Positions 1 through 10,227 of a stretch of 64,000 nt of DNA are shown piece after piece (within the stretch, counting starts at the first letter, position 1; each line of letters starts with the position of its first letter). The stretch covers positions 1,736,001 to 1,800,000 of the forward strand of contig NZ_CP019645.1 of NCBI RefSeq assembly GCF_001999985.1, given 5' to 3'. Source of the DNA: Helicobacter bilis. GTDB taxonomy: Bacteria > Campylobacterota > Campylobacteria > Campylobacterales > Helicobacteraceae. A program made the position numbers and the translations under genes. The notes under the pieces were generated by a model. The model saw only the letters and a program-made list of their open reading frames with translations, was not told where the DNA came from and made no database searches.

Positions 1-1510
1 AAGTTACATATTGTGAATATTCAAGTTGCAGGGAAAGTGTGCTATTATCTCTTGGGGCGATGAGAGTTATATTTGGTATGCTTTGCAGATAGGCAATATC
101 TAGTAAGCCTTGATGCGTTTCACCATCTTCACCCACAATCCCAGCTCTATCAATGCAAAATACAACGGGGAGATTCATAATGCAAGTATCATGCACAATC
201 TGATCAAATGCTCGTTGTAAAAAAGTAGAATAGATAGCAATATAAGGCTTAAAGCCCTCCTTTGCCATAGCCGCCATAGAGGTTACTGCGTGCTGCTCTG
301 CTATTGCGACATCAAAGAATCTCTCTGGCATTATATCCATGAGTTTATCTAGCCCTGTGCCACTTGGCATAGCTGCGGTTACGCCTACGATTTTTTCATT
401 GCGTTGTGCCATACTTAAAAGCGTATCGCTAAACACAGCAGTTGGACTTTTAATCGCACTTTTTGCAATCGCTTGTCCTGTGTTTAAGTCAAATGGGGCA
501 ACGCCATGCCATTTTTCATATTTACCCTCAGCGATTTGATAGCCCTTGCCCTTTATGGTTTGGCAATGTAGCAGCACGGGACGATTTAAGTAGGCGACAT
601 TTTTTAGCGTAGTAACGACTTCTTCTATATTATTGCCATCAATTGGTCCTATATAATCAATCCCAAACTCTTCAAATAATAATCCGGGCGTAATGAGTTT
701 AAAACTCTCTTCAAATCGTTTTGCGATAAAAGTCGTGCCATTTGGCATTTTATCCACGATTTTTTTCACTTTTTCTTTCATGGATTGATACAGCGGACTA
801 GCGATAGTCTTTGATAGAATCTTAGAAATCGCACCAATAGGCTTTGCAATACTCATTTCATTATCATTTAAGATAATAATTACAGGCAGTTTTAAATCAC
901 CTAATTCATTCAACGCTTCATAGACTAGCCCCGCACTCATGGAGCCATCGCCTATCATTACAATGGGCTTATGCGGATCATTTCTTAGCTTTTTAGCCTT
1001 AGCAGCACCTACTGCAAGAGAGAGTGAAGTCGAGCTATGCCCTGCTATAAAGTAGTCAAGACTGCTTTCATAAGGTGCGATAAAACCACTTATGCCATCA
1101 ATTTGACGCAAACTCTCAAATGCCTTGTATCGCCCTGTAAGCAATTTATGTGCATAGGCTTGATGACTCACATCATAAATAAATGGGTGCAAAGAGCAGT
1201 CAAACACCGAGTGCATTCCCACAATCAATTCAACCGCTCCAAGCGTAGAGCTTAAATGCCCACCATTTTTACTCACCACTTCTAAGATTCTATGTCGTAT
1301 TAACTCTGCTATGCTTTTTAACTCCGCTATGCTTGCATGTGGCAATAAATGATGAATATCTTCATTATTGAGTAGTTTTTGTGTGATACTACAAGGTGTG
1401 GCTACTTGCTTTGCAGTATCAGTTTGTATATCAAGCTTATCAGCAAGAGTATCAACGAGTGTATCAATAGGTAAAGCCGTATTGCTAGTTGTGGATATAG
1501 ATTGCCGCAT
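1..1510 (-). CDS. dxs: 1-deoxy-D-xylulose-5-phosphate synthase, 5' part (runs off the window)
   Basis: Dxs condenses pyruvate with glyceraldehyde 3-phosphate using thiamine diphosphate, the first step of the MEP isoprenoid pathway, in the cytosol. The frame is open for 503 codons from the ATG at 1510 to the window edge, and the family is about 610-640 residues, so roughly the last fifth is missing. Seen in translation: NGGHLSSTLGAVELIVGMH near the N-terminus, the ThDP-binding MIGDGSMSAG, and GEDGETHQGLLDIAYLQSIP near the window edge. A strong AGGAGA ribosome site precedes the ATG. About 45 residues lie before the conserved domain, which is long for the family, so an internal start is possible. 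Confidence 0.95.
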   Translation of the reverse strand, partial: MRQSISTTSNTALPIDTLVDTLADKLDIQTDTAKQVATPCSITQKLLNNEDIHHLLPHASIAELKSIAELIRHRILEVVSKNGGHLSSTLGAVELIVGMHSVFDCSLHPFIYDVSHQAYAHKLLTGRYKAFESLRQIDGISGFIAPYESSLDYFIAGHSSTSLSLAVGAAKAKKLRNDPHKPIVMIGDGSMSAGLVYEALNELGDLKLPVIIILNDNEMSIAKPIGAISKILSKTIASPLYQSMKEKVKKIVDKMPNGTTFIAKRFEESFKLITPGLLFEEFGIDYIGPIDGNNIEEVVTTLKNVAYLNRPVLLHCQTIKGKGYQIAEGKYEKWHGVAPFDLNTGQAIAKSAIKSPTAVFSDTLLSMAQRNEKIVGVTAAMPSGTGLDKLMDIMPERFFDVAIAEQHAVTSMAAMAKEGFKPYIAIYSTFLQRAFDQIVHDTCIMNLPVVFCIDRAGIVGEDGETHQGLLDIAYLQSIPNITLIAPRDNSTLSLQLEYSQYVT

Positions 1511-1698
1511 TATCTCTCCTTTTTGTTCCTTGATATTATAGTGCCCTAGATTTGAGATTCGATAAAATACATGTGAATCCCAAGAATCTGTCCATACAGC
1601 ATAGAGAATCTTAATCCAGAAAATTACGCAACATTATAGCATGTTAATAAAAAAATGCTTGGTGTAAGCGAACATGACACATAAAATCTTTAAAGCAG

Positions 1699-1704
1699 TA
1701 TAAT
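1699..1704 (+). promoter_or_regulatory. Probable -10 box for dnaE
   Basis: A perfect TATAAT lies about 78 bases before the dnaE ATG in a long AT-rich stretch. Helicobacter housekeeping promoters usually have a good -10 box and periodic AT tracts rather than a clear -35 box, which fits. No start site is known, so this is inference. Confidence 0.45.
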
Positions 1705-1781
1705 GCAAAATTTATAGATTCATAGCTTTTTAATCTTATGTAGTGTAACATTGCAATCATGGTTTATAAAAAGGAAAAAAT

Positions 1782-4700
1782 ATGAATAATACAGAAAATA
1801 TACCATTTACACATTTGCATTTACATACAGAATATTCACTACTTGATGGGGCAAATAAGCTTGATGTCTTAGCAAAACGCATAAAAGAGCTTGGCATGAA
1901 TAGTGTTGCAATGACAGACCATGGCAATATGTTTGGGGCTATTGAGTTTTATAAGATTATGAAAAAAGCAGGGATTAAGCCCATTATTGGCATTGAAGCC
2001 TATATTCACAATAAAGAAGATTTAGGTGATAAATCCCCAAATACACCAAAGTTTCATATCTGTCTTTATGCAAAGAATGAAGAAGGCTATAAGAATCTCA
2101 TGTATCTATCAAGCCAGAGTTTTATACAAGGATTCTATCGCACTTCAAGGATTAATAAAAAGATTCTAAGAGAGTATTCTAAAGGCATTATCTGCTCTTC
2201 TGCATGTCTTAATGGCGAGATTTCATGGAATCTAAACTTAAGTCCATACATGGATAGCAAAAAAAGGGATAAAAAAATCATCATGGGGGCAAAAGGCTAT
2301 GATGGGGCAAAAGAAGCTATACATGAATATCAAGATATTTTTGGCGATGATTTTTATATTGAGATTATGCGACATGGCATAGCAGACCAACGCTTTATTG
2401 ATAATGATTTGTTGCGATTAAGCCTTGAGACAGGGGCAAAGCTCATTGCTACAAATGACGCACATTATACAAATAAAGAAGATTCTAGTATGCAAGAAGC
2501 AGCCATGATGATAGCTATGGCAACTGATATTAATGACCCAAAGAGATTGCGACACACCGTTCAAGAGTTTTATATCAAAAGTCCAAAGCAAATGCTTGAT
2601 TTATTCATGGATATACCAGAAGCAGTATTTAACACACAAGAAATAGCAGATAAATGCGACCTTACCATTGACTTAAAAGATGATAAGAATCCACCCACCC
2701 CACCAAGCTTTAAGTTTGCAAAAGAGTATGCAGAAAATGAAGGGCTTACAATACAAGATGAAGCAGAATATTTTGCCTATAAATGCAAACAAGGTTTAGT
2801 AAAAAGATTAGAGCAGGTAGAAAAAGACAAGCATGAAATATATCATAAACGCCTACAAGAAGAAATAGATATTATCACACAGATGAAATTCCCCGGCTAT
2901 ATGCTTATTGTATGGGATTTTATCAATTATGCAAAGCAAAATAAGATTCCAGTAGGACCGGGCAGAGGAAGTGCGGCAGGTAGCCTTGTAGCTTATTGTT
3001 TAGAAATTACTGATGTTGATCCTATTAAGTATAATTTGCTTTTTGAGAGATTTTTGAATCCAGAGCGTATATCAATGCCCGATATTGATACTGACTTTTG
3101 CCAAAGAAGACGCCCAGAAATGTTTGAATACATGAAAGCAAAATATGGTGAATATAATGTAGCACAAGTTATTACCTTTGGTAAAATGCTAGCAAGGGGA
3201 GTGATACGAGATGTTGCTAGAATCTATGGCATGTCTATACCAAATGCGGATAGATTTGCAAAGCTTATCCCCTCAAAGCTAGGCATTACACTCAAAGGCT
3301 ATAATAAAAACGGGAATTTTATAGAGGGAGCATATGAGCTAGAGCCAAAGATACAAGAGCTTATCACAGAAGGCGATAACGATAGAGATGAGAAAAATAG
3401 GGGACTTGCAAGAAAAGTATGGGAAATGGCTTTAAGACTTGAAAAGCTAAATAGAAATACCGGCAAACATGCCGCAGCCCTTGTGGTAGATTCTGAAAAA
3501 GAGTTATGGCATAAAGTCCCCTTATATGTGAGTGAGCGGACAAAAGGGGTTATGGTAACGCAGTATTCTATGAAGTATTTAGAGCCAGTGGATTTAATCA
3601 AGTTTGACTTCTTGGGCTTAAAAACACTCACGGTTATTCAAGACGCACTTGATATTATAAAAGATACAAATAATATTGATATTAATCTCTCAACGCTTGA
3701 TGTGAATGATGAAAAGGTATATAGGACATTGCGTAGTGGGAATACACTTGGGATATTCCAGCTAGAATCTAGTGGTATGCAGGAATTTAACCGCAGATTG
3801 CAGCCAAGCGGCATTGATGATGCTATCGCCCTTTTAGCACTCTTTAGACCCGGTCCTATGGATAGTGGCATGAGTGATGAATATATTAATAGAAAGCATG
3901 GTAGAAGCCCTGTAAGCTATACTTTCAAAGAGTTAGAGCCGATTCTAAAAAATACCTATGGGGTAATAGTCTATCAAGAACAAGTTATGCAAATCGTGCA
4001 AGTTATAGGTGGATTCTCACTCGGTGAAGCGGACCTTGTAAGAAGGGCAATGGGTAAAAAAGACGCACAAATCATGGCAGAAAATCGCACAAAGTTTGCC
4101 GATGGTGCAGAGAAAAATGGCTTTGATAGGACAAAAGCAGAAGAGCTTTTTGACCAGATAGCAAAGTTTGCAGAGTATGGATTCAATAAATCGCATTCAG
4201 CCGCTTATGGAATCTTAACCTTTCAAACCGCCTATTTAAAGACCTATTATGAGCATGAGTTTATGGCAGCAATGCTATCAAGCGAAAGTCATAAAATAGA
4301 AGCAGTCGCTACATACATAGATGAAGCAAGGGCTATGAGTATTGAGATTTTACCCCCGCATGTAAATACCTCGCAAACTAACTTTTCTGTAATAATAGAT
4401 TCTAATGGTAAAAAGAAAATCGTCTTTGGGTTGAATGCGATTAAAGGTGCAGGAGAAGGGGCTTTGCAAAGCATTATCGATGATAGAAAACAAAAAGGTG
4501 CTTTTAAGAATCTTGAAGACTTTATCACAAAAGCAGATTTTAAGAGAATCTCTAAAAAAGTGCTTGAACCCTTAGTAAAAAGTGGTAGCCTTGATAATCT
4601 TGGCTACACGCGTGCAAGTATGCTTGATAATCTTGATTATATTTGCGATTTAGGCAGGAGAATGTCTAGGGAACGCAGTGGTGGTGGGCTATTTGGTGCA

Positions 4701-5588
4701 GAAGAGTTGTGTCCTGAATTACAGATAAAGCCTTTGCCAGAACTACATAATAAAAGCTTGCTTGAATATGAATATGAAAGTTTGGGAATCTATCTAAGCG
4801 GACATCCGCTTGATGACTTTAGAAGTGAGATAGAGCAAATAAAAAATGTTGTAAAAATCGCAGAGTTAGAGAATATCGCCGATGGATCAAGGGTTATGCT
4901 TATAGGAAAGCTAGAAGACTTACAGCGAAAAATGAGTAAAAATAACCGCACTTATGGCACAGCAAAGATTATGGACTTTAGCGGTAAGCAACCTTTAACT
5001 TTATTTGAAGATCAACTCAACCTGCTTGATAGCTTTGATCTAAGCAATCCTATTGGCATAGTAGGCAAACTTGAAAAAGAGAGAATGGTAACAGAGGGCG
5101 AAGATGGCAGTGCTGAGGTAAGCTATAAAATAGAAATAAGAGTGCATGAAATCCACACATTACAATCATGTAAAGAGATAAAATTGCGTGTGAAAAAAGA
5201 TAATGCAAAATCACAAACAAATACACAAGATTCTAAAACTTTTACAAAGAAATCTATGGATTCTAAGCTGCATAATAACGCTGTATATGGAGATTCTATC
5301 CTTGATGAAGCAAATGGCATTGAGCCGCTTAATCTCGTAGCAGATATGGATATAAGAAACTCATGTTTATGTGCGTTAATGCAAAGCGTTATCACAGAAG
5401 AACAAGTGAGTGCTATAGCAAATATTATGCGTTCATCTCAAGGTGATACAAGATTTGGTATCGGCTTTCAAGATAGTGTGAGTGGTAAAACCTTTATTTT
5501 TGAGAGTAGCATGTATCTTGATGAGAGATTAAAACATAAGATAGAAGAGATACTGCCCAATTGCACTTGGAAATATCTAGCAATTTAG
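1782..5588 (+). CDS. dnaE: DNA polymerase III subunit alpha
   Basis: The replicative polymerase subunit, 1268 residues, slightly longer than the H. pylori protein. The N-terminal PHP domain begins at HLHLHTEYSLLDGANK. The polymerase active site is visible as GPGRGSAAGSLV followed by PDIDTDF at about residues 432-438, with a further conserved aspartate in KFDFLGLKTL near 607. A helix-hairpin-helix region and an OB-fold follow. An Asn/Ser/Thr/Lys-rich stretch around residues 1140-1170 (for example SQTNTQDSKTFTKKS) looks like a lineage-specific linker. The ATG follows an AAGGAAAAAA ribosome site. The gene stands alone on the + strand, divergent from dxs. Confidence 0.97.
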   Translation: MNNTENIPFTHLHLHTEYSLLDGANKLDVLAKRIKELGMNSVAMTDHGNMFGAIEFYKIMKKAGIKPIIGIEAYIHNKEDLGDKSPNTPKFHICLYAKNEEGYKNLMYLSSQSFIQGFYRTSRINKKILREYSKGIICSSACLNGEISWNLNLSPYMDSKKRDKKIIMGAKGYDGAKEAIHEYQDIFGDDFYIEIMRHGIADQRFIDNDLLRLSLETGAKLIATNDAHYTNKEDSSMQEAAMMIAMATDINDPKRLRHTVQEFYIKSPKQMLDLFMDIPEAVFNTQEIADKCDLTIDLKDDKNPPTPPSFKFAKEYAENEGLTIQDEAEYFAYKCKQGLVKRLEQVEKDKHEIYHKRLQEEIDIITQMKFPGYMLIVWDFINYAKQNKIPVGPGRGSAAGSLVAYCLEITDVDPIKYNLLFERFLNPERISMPDIDTDFCQRRRPEMFEYMKAKYGEYNVAQVITFGKMLARGVIRDVARIYGMSIPNADRFAKLIPSKLGITLKGYNKNGNFIEGAYELEPKIQELITEGDNDRDEKNRGLARKVWEMALRLEKLNRNTGKHAAALVVDSEKELWHKVPLYVSERTKGVMVTQYSMKYLEPVDLIKFDFLGLKTLTVIQDALDIIKDTNNIDINLSTLDVNDEKVYRTLRSGNTLGIFQLESSGMQEFNRRLQPSGIDDAIALLALFRPGPMDSGMSDEYINRKHGRSPVSYTFKELEPILKNTYGVIVYQEQVMQIVQVIGGFSLGEADLVRRAMGKKDAQIMAENRTKFADGAEKNGFDRTKAEELFDQIAKFAEYGFNKSHSAAYGILTFQTAYLKTYYEHEFMAAMLSSESHKIEAVATYIDEARAMSIEILPPHVNTSQTNFSVIIDSNGKKKIVFGLNAIKGAGEGALQSIIDDRKQKGAFKNLEDFITKADFKRISKKVLEPLVKSGSLDNLGYTRASMLDNLDYICDLGRRMSRERSGGGLFGAEELCPELQIKPLPELHNKSLLEYEYESLGIYLSGHPLDDFRSEIEQIKNVVKIAELENIADGSRVMLIGKLEDLQRKMSKNNRTYGTAKIMDFSGKQPLTLFEDQLNLLDSFDLSNPIGIVGKLEKERMVTEGEDGSAEVSYKIEIRVHEIHTLQSCKEIKLRVKKDNAKSQTNTQDSKTFTKKSMDSKLHNNAVYGDSILDEANGIEPLNLVADMDIRNSCLCALMQSVITEEQVSAIANIMRSSQGDTRFGIGFQDSVSGKTFIFESSMYLDERLKHKIEEILPNCTWKYLAI

Positions 5589-5729
5589 AGTTTTTAGAGA
5601 TGAAGATTTACATTTTTGCTTTTTATGGACTAAAAACTATGAAAATTATAGAATCTTCTTATAAAAAGCTTGATTTCATACATAAAAAAAGCTACAATCA
5701 AATCTCATTTTGTTTTTAAAGGGGCATTT

Positions 5730-6521
5730 ATGTTTAAAAAAATGTGTTTAAGTTTTGCACTTATGTGCGGTATGGCAGTAGCTGATGTTGGTCCTATTAA
5801 CCCAGAGTTTAAGAGTCTTTTGCGTAATGATGGCGTTATGGAGAAGAATACACTCAAATTAAAAACGATATTTAATGGCGACAGCGAACAATATATTGAA
5901 ACCACAGGTGAAGTAGTAGCAACAGGTGTGCTTGTATCAAGTCCAAATGGCACATATTTCTACCCAGATACAAATCTTAAAAATGTGTTTTTTGATAGAA
6001 AACAAGTGTTTCAATGTGCGAGTGAAAAAGCTATGTCCGCATGTCTTGCCATGAAACCCAGTAAAAATGAAGGGATTAAGGTTTCTAACGATGTAGTAGC
6101 TAAAACTTTTGGTGGAAAAATCTATGGAGAACAAGCAGTAAGAGTAAAAGCACATATGAGTCAAAACGGCTCAACAATGAAAAGTGTTTTTGCACTTACA
6201 CCGCCCAAGAAATCATATTCAGCATATCCAATGAAAGGGGCGGTTACAAAAGAGTTTAGCTATGCTTCAAAAGATGATTATGTAAATATCCGCCAAACTC
6301 CAAAAGGCACAATCGCAGGACAAATGCTAAAAGCTGATATGCAAAAACCTAAAGCTTCAAAAGCTATTCTTATCGGTGCTAGTTGCTCTGAGTTTGATGG
6401 TTTTATAAATTGTAATGATGTAAATGGCTGGTATGAAGTATTCTACTTCCCACCGGGCATTCGACATGGTAAAGATGCAATACATGGCTATATCCATAAA
6501 TCACAGATTAGAGGTTATTAA
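5730..6521 (+). CDS. Secreted protein with a C-terminal SH3-like domain
   Basis: Probably exported to the periplasm: the start at 5730 gives a clean signal peptide (MFKKMCLSFALMCGMAVADV) and follows an AAAGGGG ribosome site. An upstream in-frame ATG at 5670 would add 20 residues before the signal and lacks such a site. The mature part is about 245 residues. Near residue 190 it has YVNIRQTPKGTIAGQ, the opening of a bacterial SH3 fold, then a cysteine pair (SCSEFDGFINC) and the closing strand HGYIHKSQIRGY. Such domains often bind peptidoglycan or cell-wall peptides. The N-terminal half is not recognised. It sits alone after dnaE. Confidence 0.7.
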   Translation: MFKKMCLSFALMCGMAVADVGPINPEFKSLLRNDGVMEKNTLKLKTIFNGDSEQYIETTGEVVATGVLVSSPNGTYFYPDTNLKNVFFDRKQVFQCASEKAMSACLAMKPSKNEGIKVSNDVVAKTFGGKIYGEQAVRVKAHMSQNGSTMKSVFALTPPKKSYSAYPMKGAVTKEFSYASKDDYVNIRQTPKGTIAGQMLKADMQKPKASKAILIGASCSEFDGFINCNDVNGWYEVFYFPPGIRHGKDAIHGYIHKSQIRGY

Positions 6522-6649
6522 TCTAACAAGGATATAGCACACCAAAGCCCAATCGCAGGGAAATCTCACATAGAATCTACACAAACCCACTGGATTCTAT
6601 ATGGAAAAAATCTGTGGTATAAGGCTCCCATAACCAACAAACAACAAAA

Positions 6650-7435
6650 CTACCCAACTAACTCTTTCATATCTTTTATTGCTTGTTCTAATCCCACAAA
6701 GATTGAACGCGCTATAATGCTTTGCCCGATATTTAGCTCTTCTATGCCCTGTATATTTACAATATCTTTCACATTCACATAGTTTAGCCCATGTCCAGCA
6801 TATACCTTTAGGTTTGCATGCAAAGCGTGTTGTGTTATTTCTTTTAGATTCTGCAACTCTTGTGTTAGCATGGCGTGCAATGTCTTCCTATCATATTGTA
6901 ACTCTTGTATAGAATTATGTGTGCGAGATAGATTAGAGTTAAGCATAAGAGAGATATTTGCATACTTTCCTGTGTGTAGCTCCACTGCGATAGGCACTTT
7001 TAGTGTTTCTGCAAATTCCGCACTTTTTTCTATACTCTCAATATTTGGGTCGATAAAAAGCGCGATTTGTATTTCATTGTCTCTTAGAATCTTTAGAGAT
7101 TCTAAGAGTGTTTGAGATAGCCTTAATCCACCTTCAGTTGTTACCTCATCTCTTTTTTCTGGCACAAGTGTTACTCTGTGTGGCTTTACCTTGCTTACTA
7201 AATGCAGCATATCTATCTCACTGCAACACTCCACATTAAGCGGTAAAAAGCTAGATTCTGCAATGCGATATAAATCGCTATCATGTATATGTCGCCTATC
7301 TTCTCGCAAGTGAATTGTGATTTGGTCTGCCCCAGCCCTTTTTGCAATAAAGATTGCTTCAAGTGGGTCAGGATCGTTTATCTTTCTAGTTTCACGCAAA
7401 TACGCAATGTGATCAATATTTACACCAAGCCGCAT
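6650..7435 (-). CDS. pdxJ: Pyridoxine 5'-phosphate synthase
   Basis: PdxJ closes the pyridoxine ring from 1-deoxyxylulose 5-phosphate and the PdxA product, the last ring-forming step of vitamin B6 synthesis. The 261-residue protein shows the family hallmarks: GVNIDHIAYLRETR at the N-terminus, IHLREDRRHI with H42 and R44 at the substrate site, the catalytic glutamate region NVECCSEID, and AGHGLNY near the C-terminus. The start has an AGGGACG ribosome site. In H. pylori pdxA lies next to pdxJ, but no pdxA is visible here. It is divergent from cheR and shares a short AT-rich promoter region with it. Confidence 0.96.
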   Translation of the reverse strand: MRLGVNIDHIAYLRETRKINDPDPLEAIFIAKRAGADQITIHLREDRRHIHDSDLYRIAESSFLPLNVECCSEIDMLHLVSKVKPHRVTLVPEKRDEVTTEGGLRLSQTLLESLKILRDNEIQIALFIDPNIESIEKSAEFAETLKVPIAVELHTGKYANISLMLNSNLSRTHNSIQELQYDRKTLHAMLTQELQNLKEITQHALHANLKVYAGHGLNYVNVKDIVNIQGIEELNIGQSIIARSIFVGLEQAIKDMKELVG

Positions 7436-7537
7436 GTTTTCGTCCCTATTTCAAAAAAATATGCTAACATTATAGTAAAAACATTTGCAAAAATAAGATT
7501 TATGTATATATTTTTGAGATTTTATTAAGGGGCATTT

Positions 7538-8410
7538 TTGAAAGAGAATACTTGGAAGCTAGATTCTAAAACATTGCGGCAGATACAAGACACTTTGTAT
7601 GATATTTGTGGTATTTACCTTACTGATACGCGTCAAACGATGATACAAAATAGAATCAATTCATTACAAAAAGAAGCTGTTTGTGCTAACATTAAAAGCC
7701 TTGATGATCTTTTATATCTTGTGAAGACAAACGCACAAGTAAAGCAGGTATTCATCAATAACTTTACTACAAATAAAACAGATTTATTTCGAGAATCTTA
7801 TCATTTCAATGATATGTTAAATCGCACTTTGATACCACTTTTACGCAGTAATAGTGCGGTAAAAATATTTTGCTCTGCAAGCTCAAGCGGTGAAGAGCCA
7901 TACTCTATAGCTGCCACTTGTCTTTATGCAAAAACACTTTATAATTCAACCTCTTCGATTAAGATTATTGCAACAGATATTGATACAAGTATGCTTGAGC
8001 TTGCAAGAAAGGGTGAATATATCCTTGATTCTAGATTAAACAAGATTCCAGACTGGGTAGAGCTTGATAAGTATTTTGACATTGTGAAAGTAGTATCAAA
8101 AGATGTGGTATCACTGCGTGCCAAAAGTAGTCTCAAAAGTATGATTACATTTCAACAATTAAATCTTTTTAATAAGACTTATCCTTTTAGTGCAGGTGAA
8201 TTTGACATGGTTTTTTGTCGAAATGTGCTTATATACTTTAAACCTAAAGATCAAGAAAGCATACTCACAAAATTGCATAATGTGTTAAAAGTAGGCGGCA
8301 CATTGTATTTGGGGCATTCAGAAGATATATTAAGCCTTAGCCCATATTTTGAACGACTTGGTAATAAAATGTTTGTAAAAAATTCAGAATCAACGATAGG
8401 CATATTGTAG
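7538..8410 (+). CDS. cheR: Chemotaxis protein methyltransferase CheR (TTG start)
   Basis: Methylates glutamates in chemoreceptors with S-adenosylmethionine, setting adaptation. The 290-residue protein has the N-terminal helical domain, the NFTTNKTDLFRE motif (residues 75-86), the SAM-binding CSASSSGEEPYSIA (112-125) and FCRNVLIYF towards the end. The start is TTG, chosen because an AAGGGG site lies just upstream and translation opens at the family's usual length. cheB follows 13 bases later, so the two form an operon. H. pylori lacks both genes, whereas enterohepatic Helicobacter and Campylobacter have them. Confidence 0.94.
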   Translation: MKENTWKLDSKTLRQIQDTLYDICGIYLTDTRQTMIQNRINSLQKEAVCANIKSLDDLLYLVKTNAQVKQVFINNFTTNKTDLFRESYHFNDMLNRTLIPLLRSNSAVKIFCSASSSGEEPYSIAATCLYAKTLYNSTSSIKIIATDIDTSMLELARKGEYILDSRLNKIPDWVELDKYFDIVKVVSKDVVSLRAKSSLKSMITFQQLNLFNKTYPFSAGEFDMVFCRNVLIYFKPKDQESILTKLHNVLKVGGTLYLGHSEDILSLSPYFERLGNKMFVKNSESTIGIL

Positions 8411-8423
8411 GGGAGAGAGTGGT

Positions 8424-9173
8424 ATGGCGTTAAAAAAAGATGACAAAAAAAGTAATAACAATGTTTTATCGCGACAGATAGAGCAGAAATATCACCCAGA
8501 TTCAGTATTGCCTAAAAATCCTTGCGTATTATCAAGAGATAAACTCATTGTTATCGGCAGCTCAACGGGTGGGACAGAGGCACTGAATAAGATTTTTGCA
8601 GAATTACCAAAGGGATTACCACCCATTGTTGTAGTGCAGCATATCCCAAAGCTTTTTTCCGCATCGCTAGTAGCAAGACTAAACGCACATAGTCAAATCG
8701 ATATATTTGAAGTCAATGCAAAGACGCAGTTGCAAAGTGATTGTGCCTATGTTGCAAATGGTGATGCACATGTTGTGGTAAGTTGTGAGGGAGGGAAATA
8801 TTATGCCTCACCGCTTGAAGCAAATAGGGTGAGTAGGCATAGACCAAGTGTTGATGTATTATTTAGAAGTGCGAATAATGCCTCAGGTAAAAACGCCCTT
8901 GCTATTATCCTTACTGGAATGGGCGATGATGGCATGATAGGTATGAAAGAATTGTTTGATAATGGTGCATACACTATCGCACAAGATGAAGCAAGCTGTG
9001 TTGTATTTGGTATGCCTAAAAAAGCTATTGAAATCGGTGCTGTGCGAGAGATTCTACCTTTACAAAAAATCGCACAAAGAATTGTAGATTATGCACATAA
9101 TAGGATTAGAAACACAGGCAAAAAAGAACCGGAATTACAAACACAAAGTGAGGATGAGCAAGAGAGTGATTGA
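8424..9173 (+). CDS. cheB: Chemoreceptor methylesterase CheB without receiver domain
   Basis: Removes methyl groups from chemoreceptors, opposing CheR. Only the methylesterase domain is present, in 249 residues: GSSTGGTEAL carrying the catalytic serine (S46/S47), VQHIP with H73, and ILTGMGDDGMIG with D168. The usual N-terminal phosphoacceptor domain is missing and replaced by about 38 Lys/Asn-rich residues, as in Campylobacter CheB. It therefore cannot be switched by CheA phosphorylation in the standard way. The ribosome site is GGGGAGAG, 13 bases after cheR. The C-terminal tail is Glu/Gln-rich. Confidence 0.92.
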   Translation: MALKKDDKKSNNNVLSRQIEQKYHPDSVLPKNPCVLSRDKLIVIGSSTGGTEALNKIFAELPKGLPPIVVVQHIPKLFSASLVARLNAHSQIDIFEVNAKTQLQSDCAYVANGDAHVVVSCEGGKYYASPLEANRVSRHRPSVDVLFRSANNASGKNALAIILTGMGDDGMIGMKELFDNGAYTIAQDEASCVVFGMPKKAIEIGAVREILPLQKIAQRIVDYAHNRIRNTGKKEPELQTQSEDEQESD

Positions 9174-9226
9174 GTAGATTTACACATAGATCTGATGGAA
9201 GTATTAATTTTAGAGAAGGATTTGTA

Positions 9227-10227
9227 ATGAAAAAATTAGCCATTCATCTAATAGGACACACTAGAACATATAAGGATACTGCGGAATCCTTTTTGAAAAA
9301 TATTGTTGAGACAAATAAAGAAAAATGGGATATTGATATTTTTATGCACACATGGGACATGTTTGAGCCAGTCGCGCAAACTTCATGGCATAAAGACAAT
9401 GCAACATTAAGTGGCAAACCATTAAGCCAAGATGATAAAGACGACATAATAAATACATACAAGCCAAAGCGATACGCAATCGAAACATTACAAGAAGAAC
9501 GCGGGTTTATGCTGAGCTATAAAAGAGCAAATGAAATAAGGCGAGAATATGCGAAACAACACAATATAGAATATGATTATATGCTTTATACACGATATGA
9601 TATTTTATTTACAACGAGGCTAGATCTTTCCTATTTTATAGATTCTTATTATGAAATTATGCAAAAAGAAAATCGGCTAATAAATGGGGGGGGGGGGGTA
9701 AGCTATGCTTTGTCGGACACAATATCTTTGGAAGAATGCCATTTTTAGAGTATGTGCCAGAGCCAGATCTTATATGGTTTGCCAACTATGATTCCGATGA
9801 TAATCTTGCTTGCAGTAGTGGAATACATGAAGGTTTGCGACCTATTGATTACAGATTGTATCGAGACTTTTTTATCCAAAGAATGGATCACACATTGAAA
9901 ACGCATTCAAATGTCGATGCTTTAACAATGAATATGAAAGACTATATTGCAAGGCTTTCTTATGCGTATAAAATTGGGGAAGCCTTATTGCTTAATACAA
10001 AACATTTTGTAGGCTTTTTAAGATTACCTATCATCCTTTATTACATAAAAAAGCAACATAAGCAACAAGGCAAATACAATCTAGAAGTATATTATACACA
10101 CAATGAATGTATTGATTCTATAAGTACCATCGGTAAATCCTATATAGAATCAACAGAAAAGGGTATCAAACACACTCTTTCGTTTCTTATAAGTGATCTA
10201 CCTAAGCTTAAATGTAATGTAAAATAA
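9227..10227 (+). CDS. Glycosyltransferase-like protein, phase-variable, out of frame here
   Basis: One gene split by the G13 tract at 9686-9698. The first part begins at the ATG at 9227 (AGAGAAGGA ribosome site; MKKLAIHLIGHTRTY) and ends by frameshift at 9748. The second part reads in another frame to the stop at 10227. Reading one G more or two fewer joins them as ...NGG-GKLCFVGHNIFGRMPFLEY... for about 333 residues. An IGHTRTY start, DIFMHTWDMF and YTRYDILF resemble sugar transferases of surface polysaccharides that act on nucleotide sugars, but no family is firmly recognised. It follows cheB by 53 bases. Confidence 0.6.
9686..9698 (+). repeat. G13 homopolymer tract (contingency locus)
   Basis: Thirteen consecutive G residues inside the reading frame of the glycosyltransferase-like gene. 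Slipped-strand mispairing at such tracts is the known phase-variation mechanism in Helicobacter and Campylobacter. The length present puts the gene in the OFF state; 11 or 14 would be ON. Confidence 0.9.
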
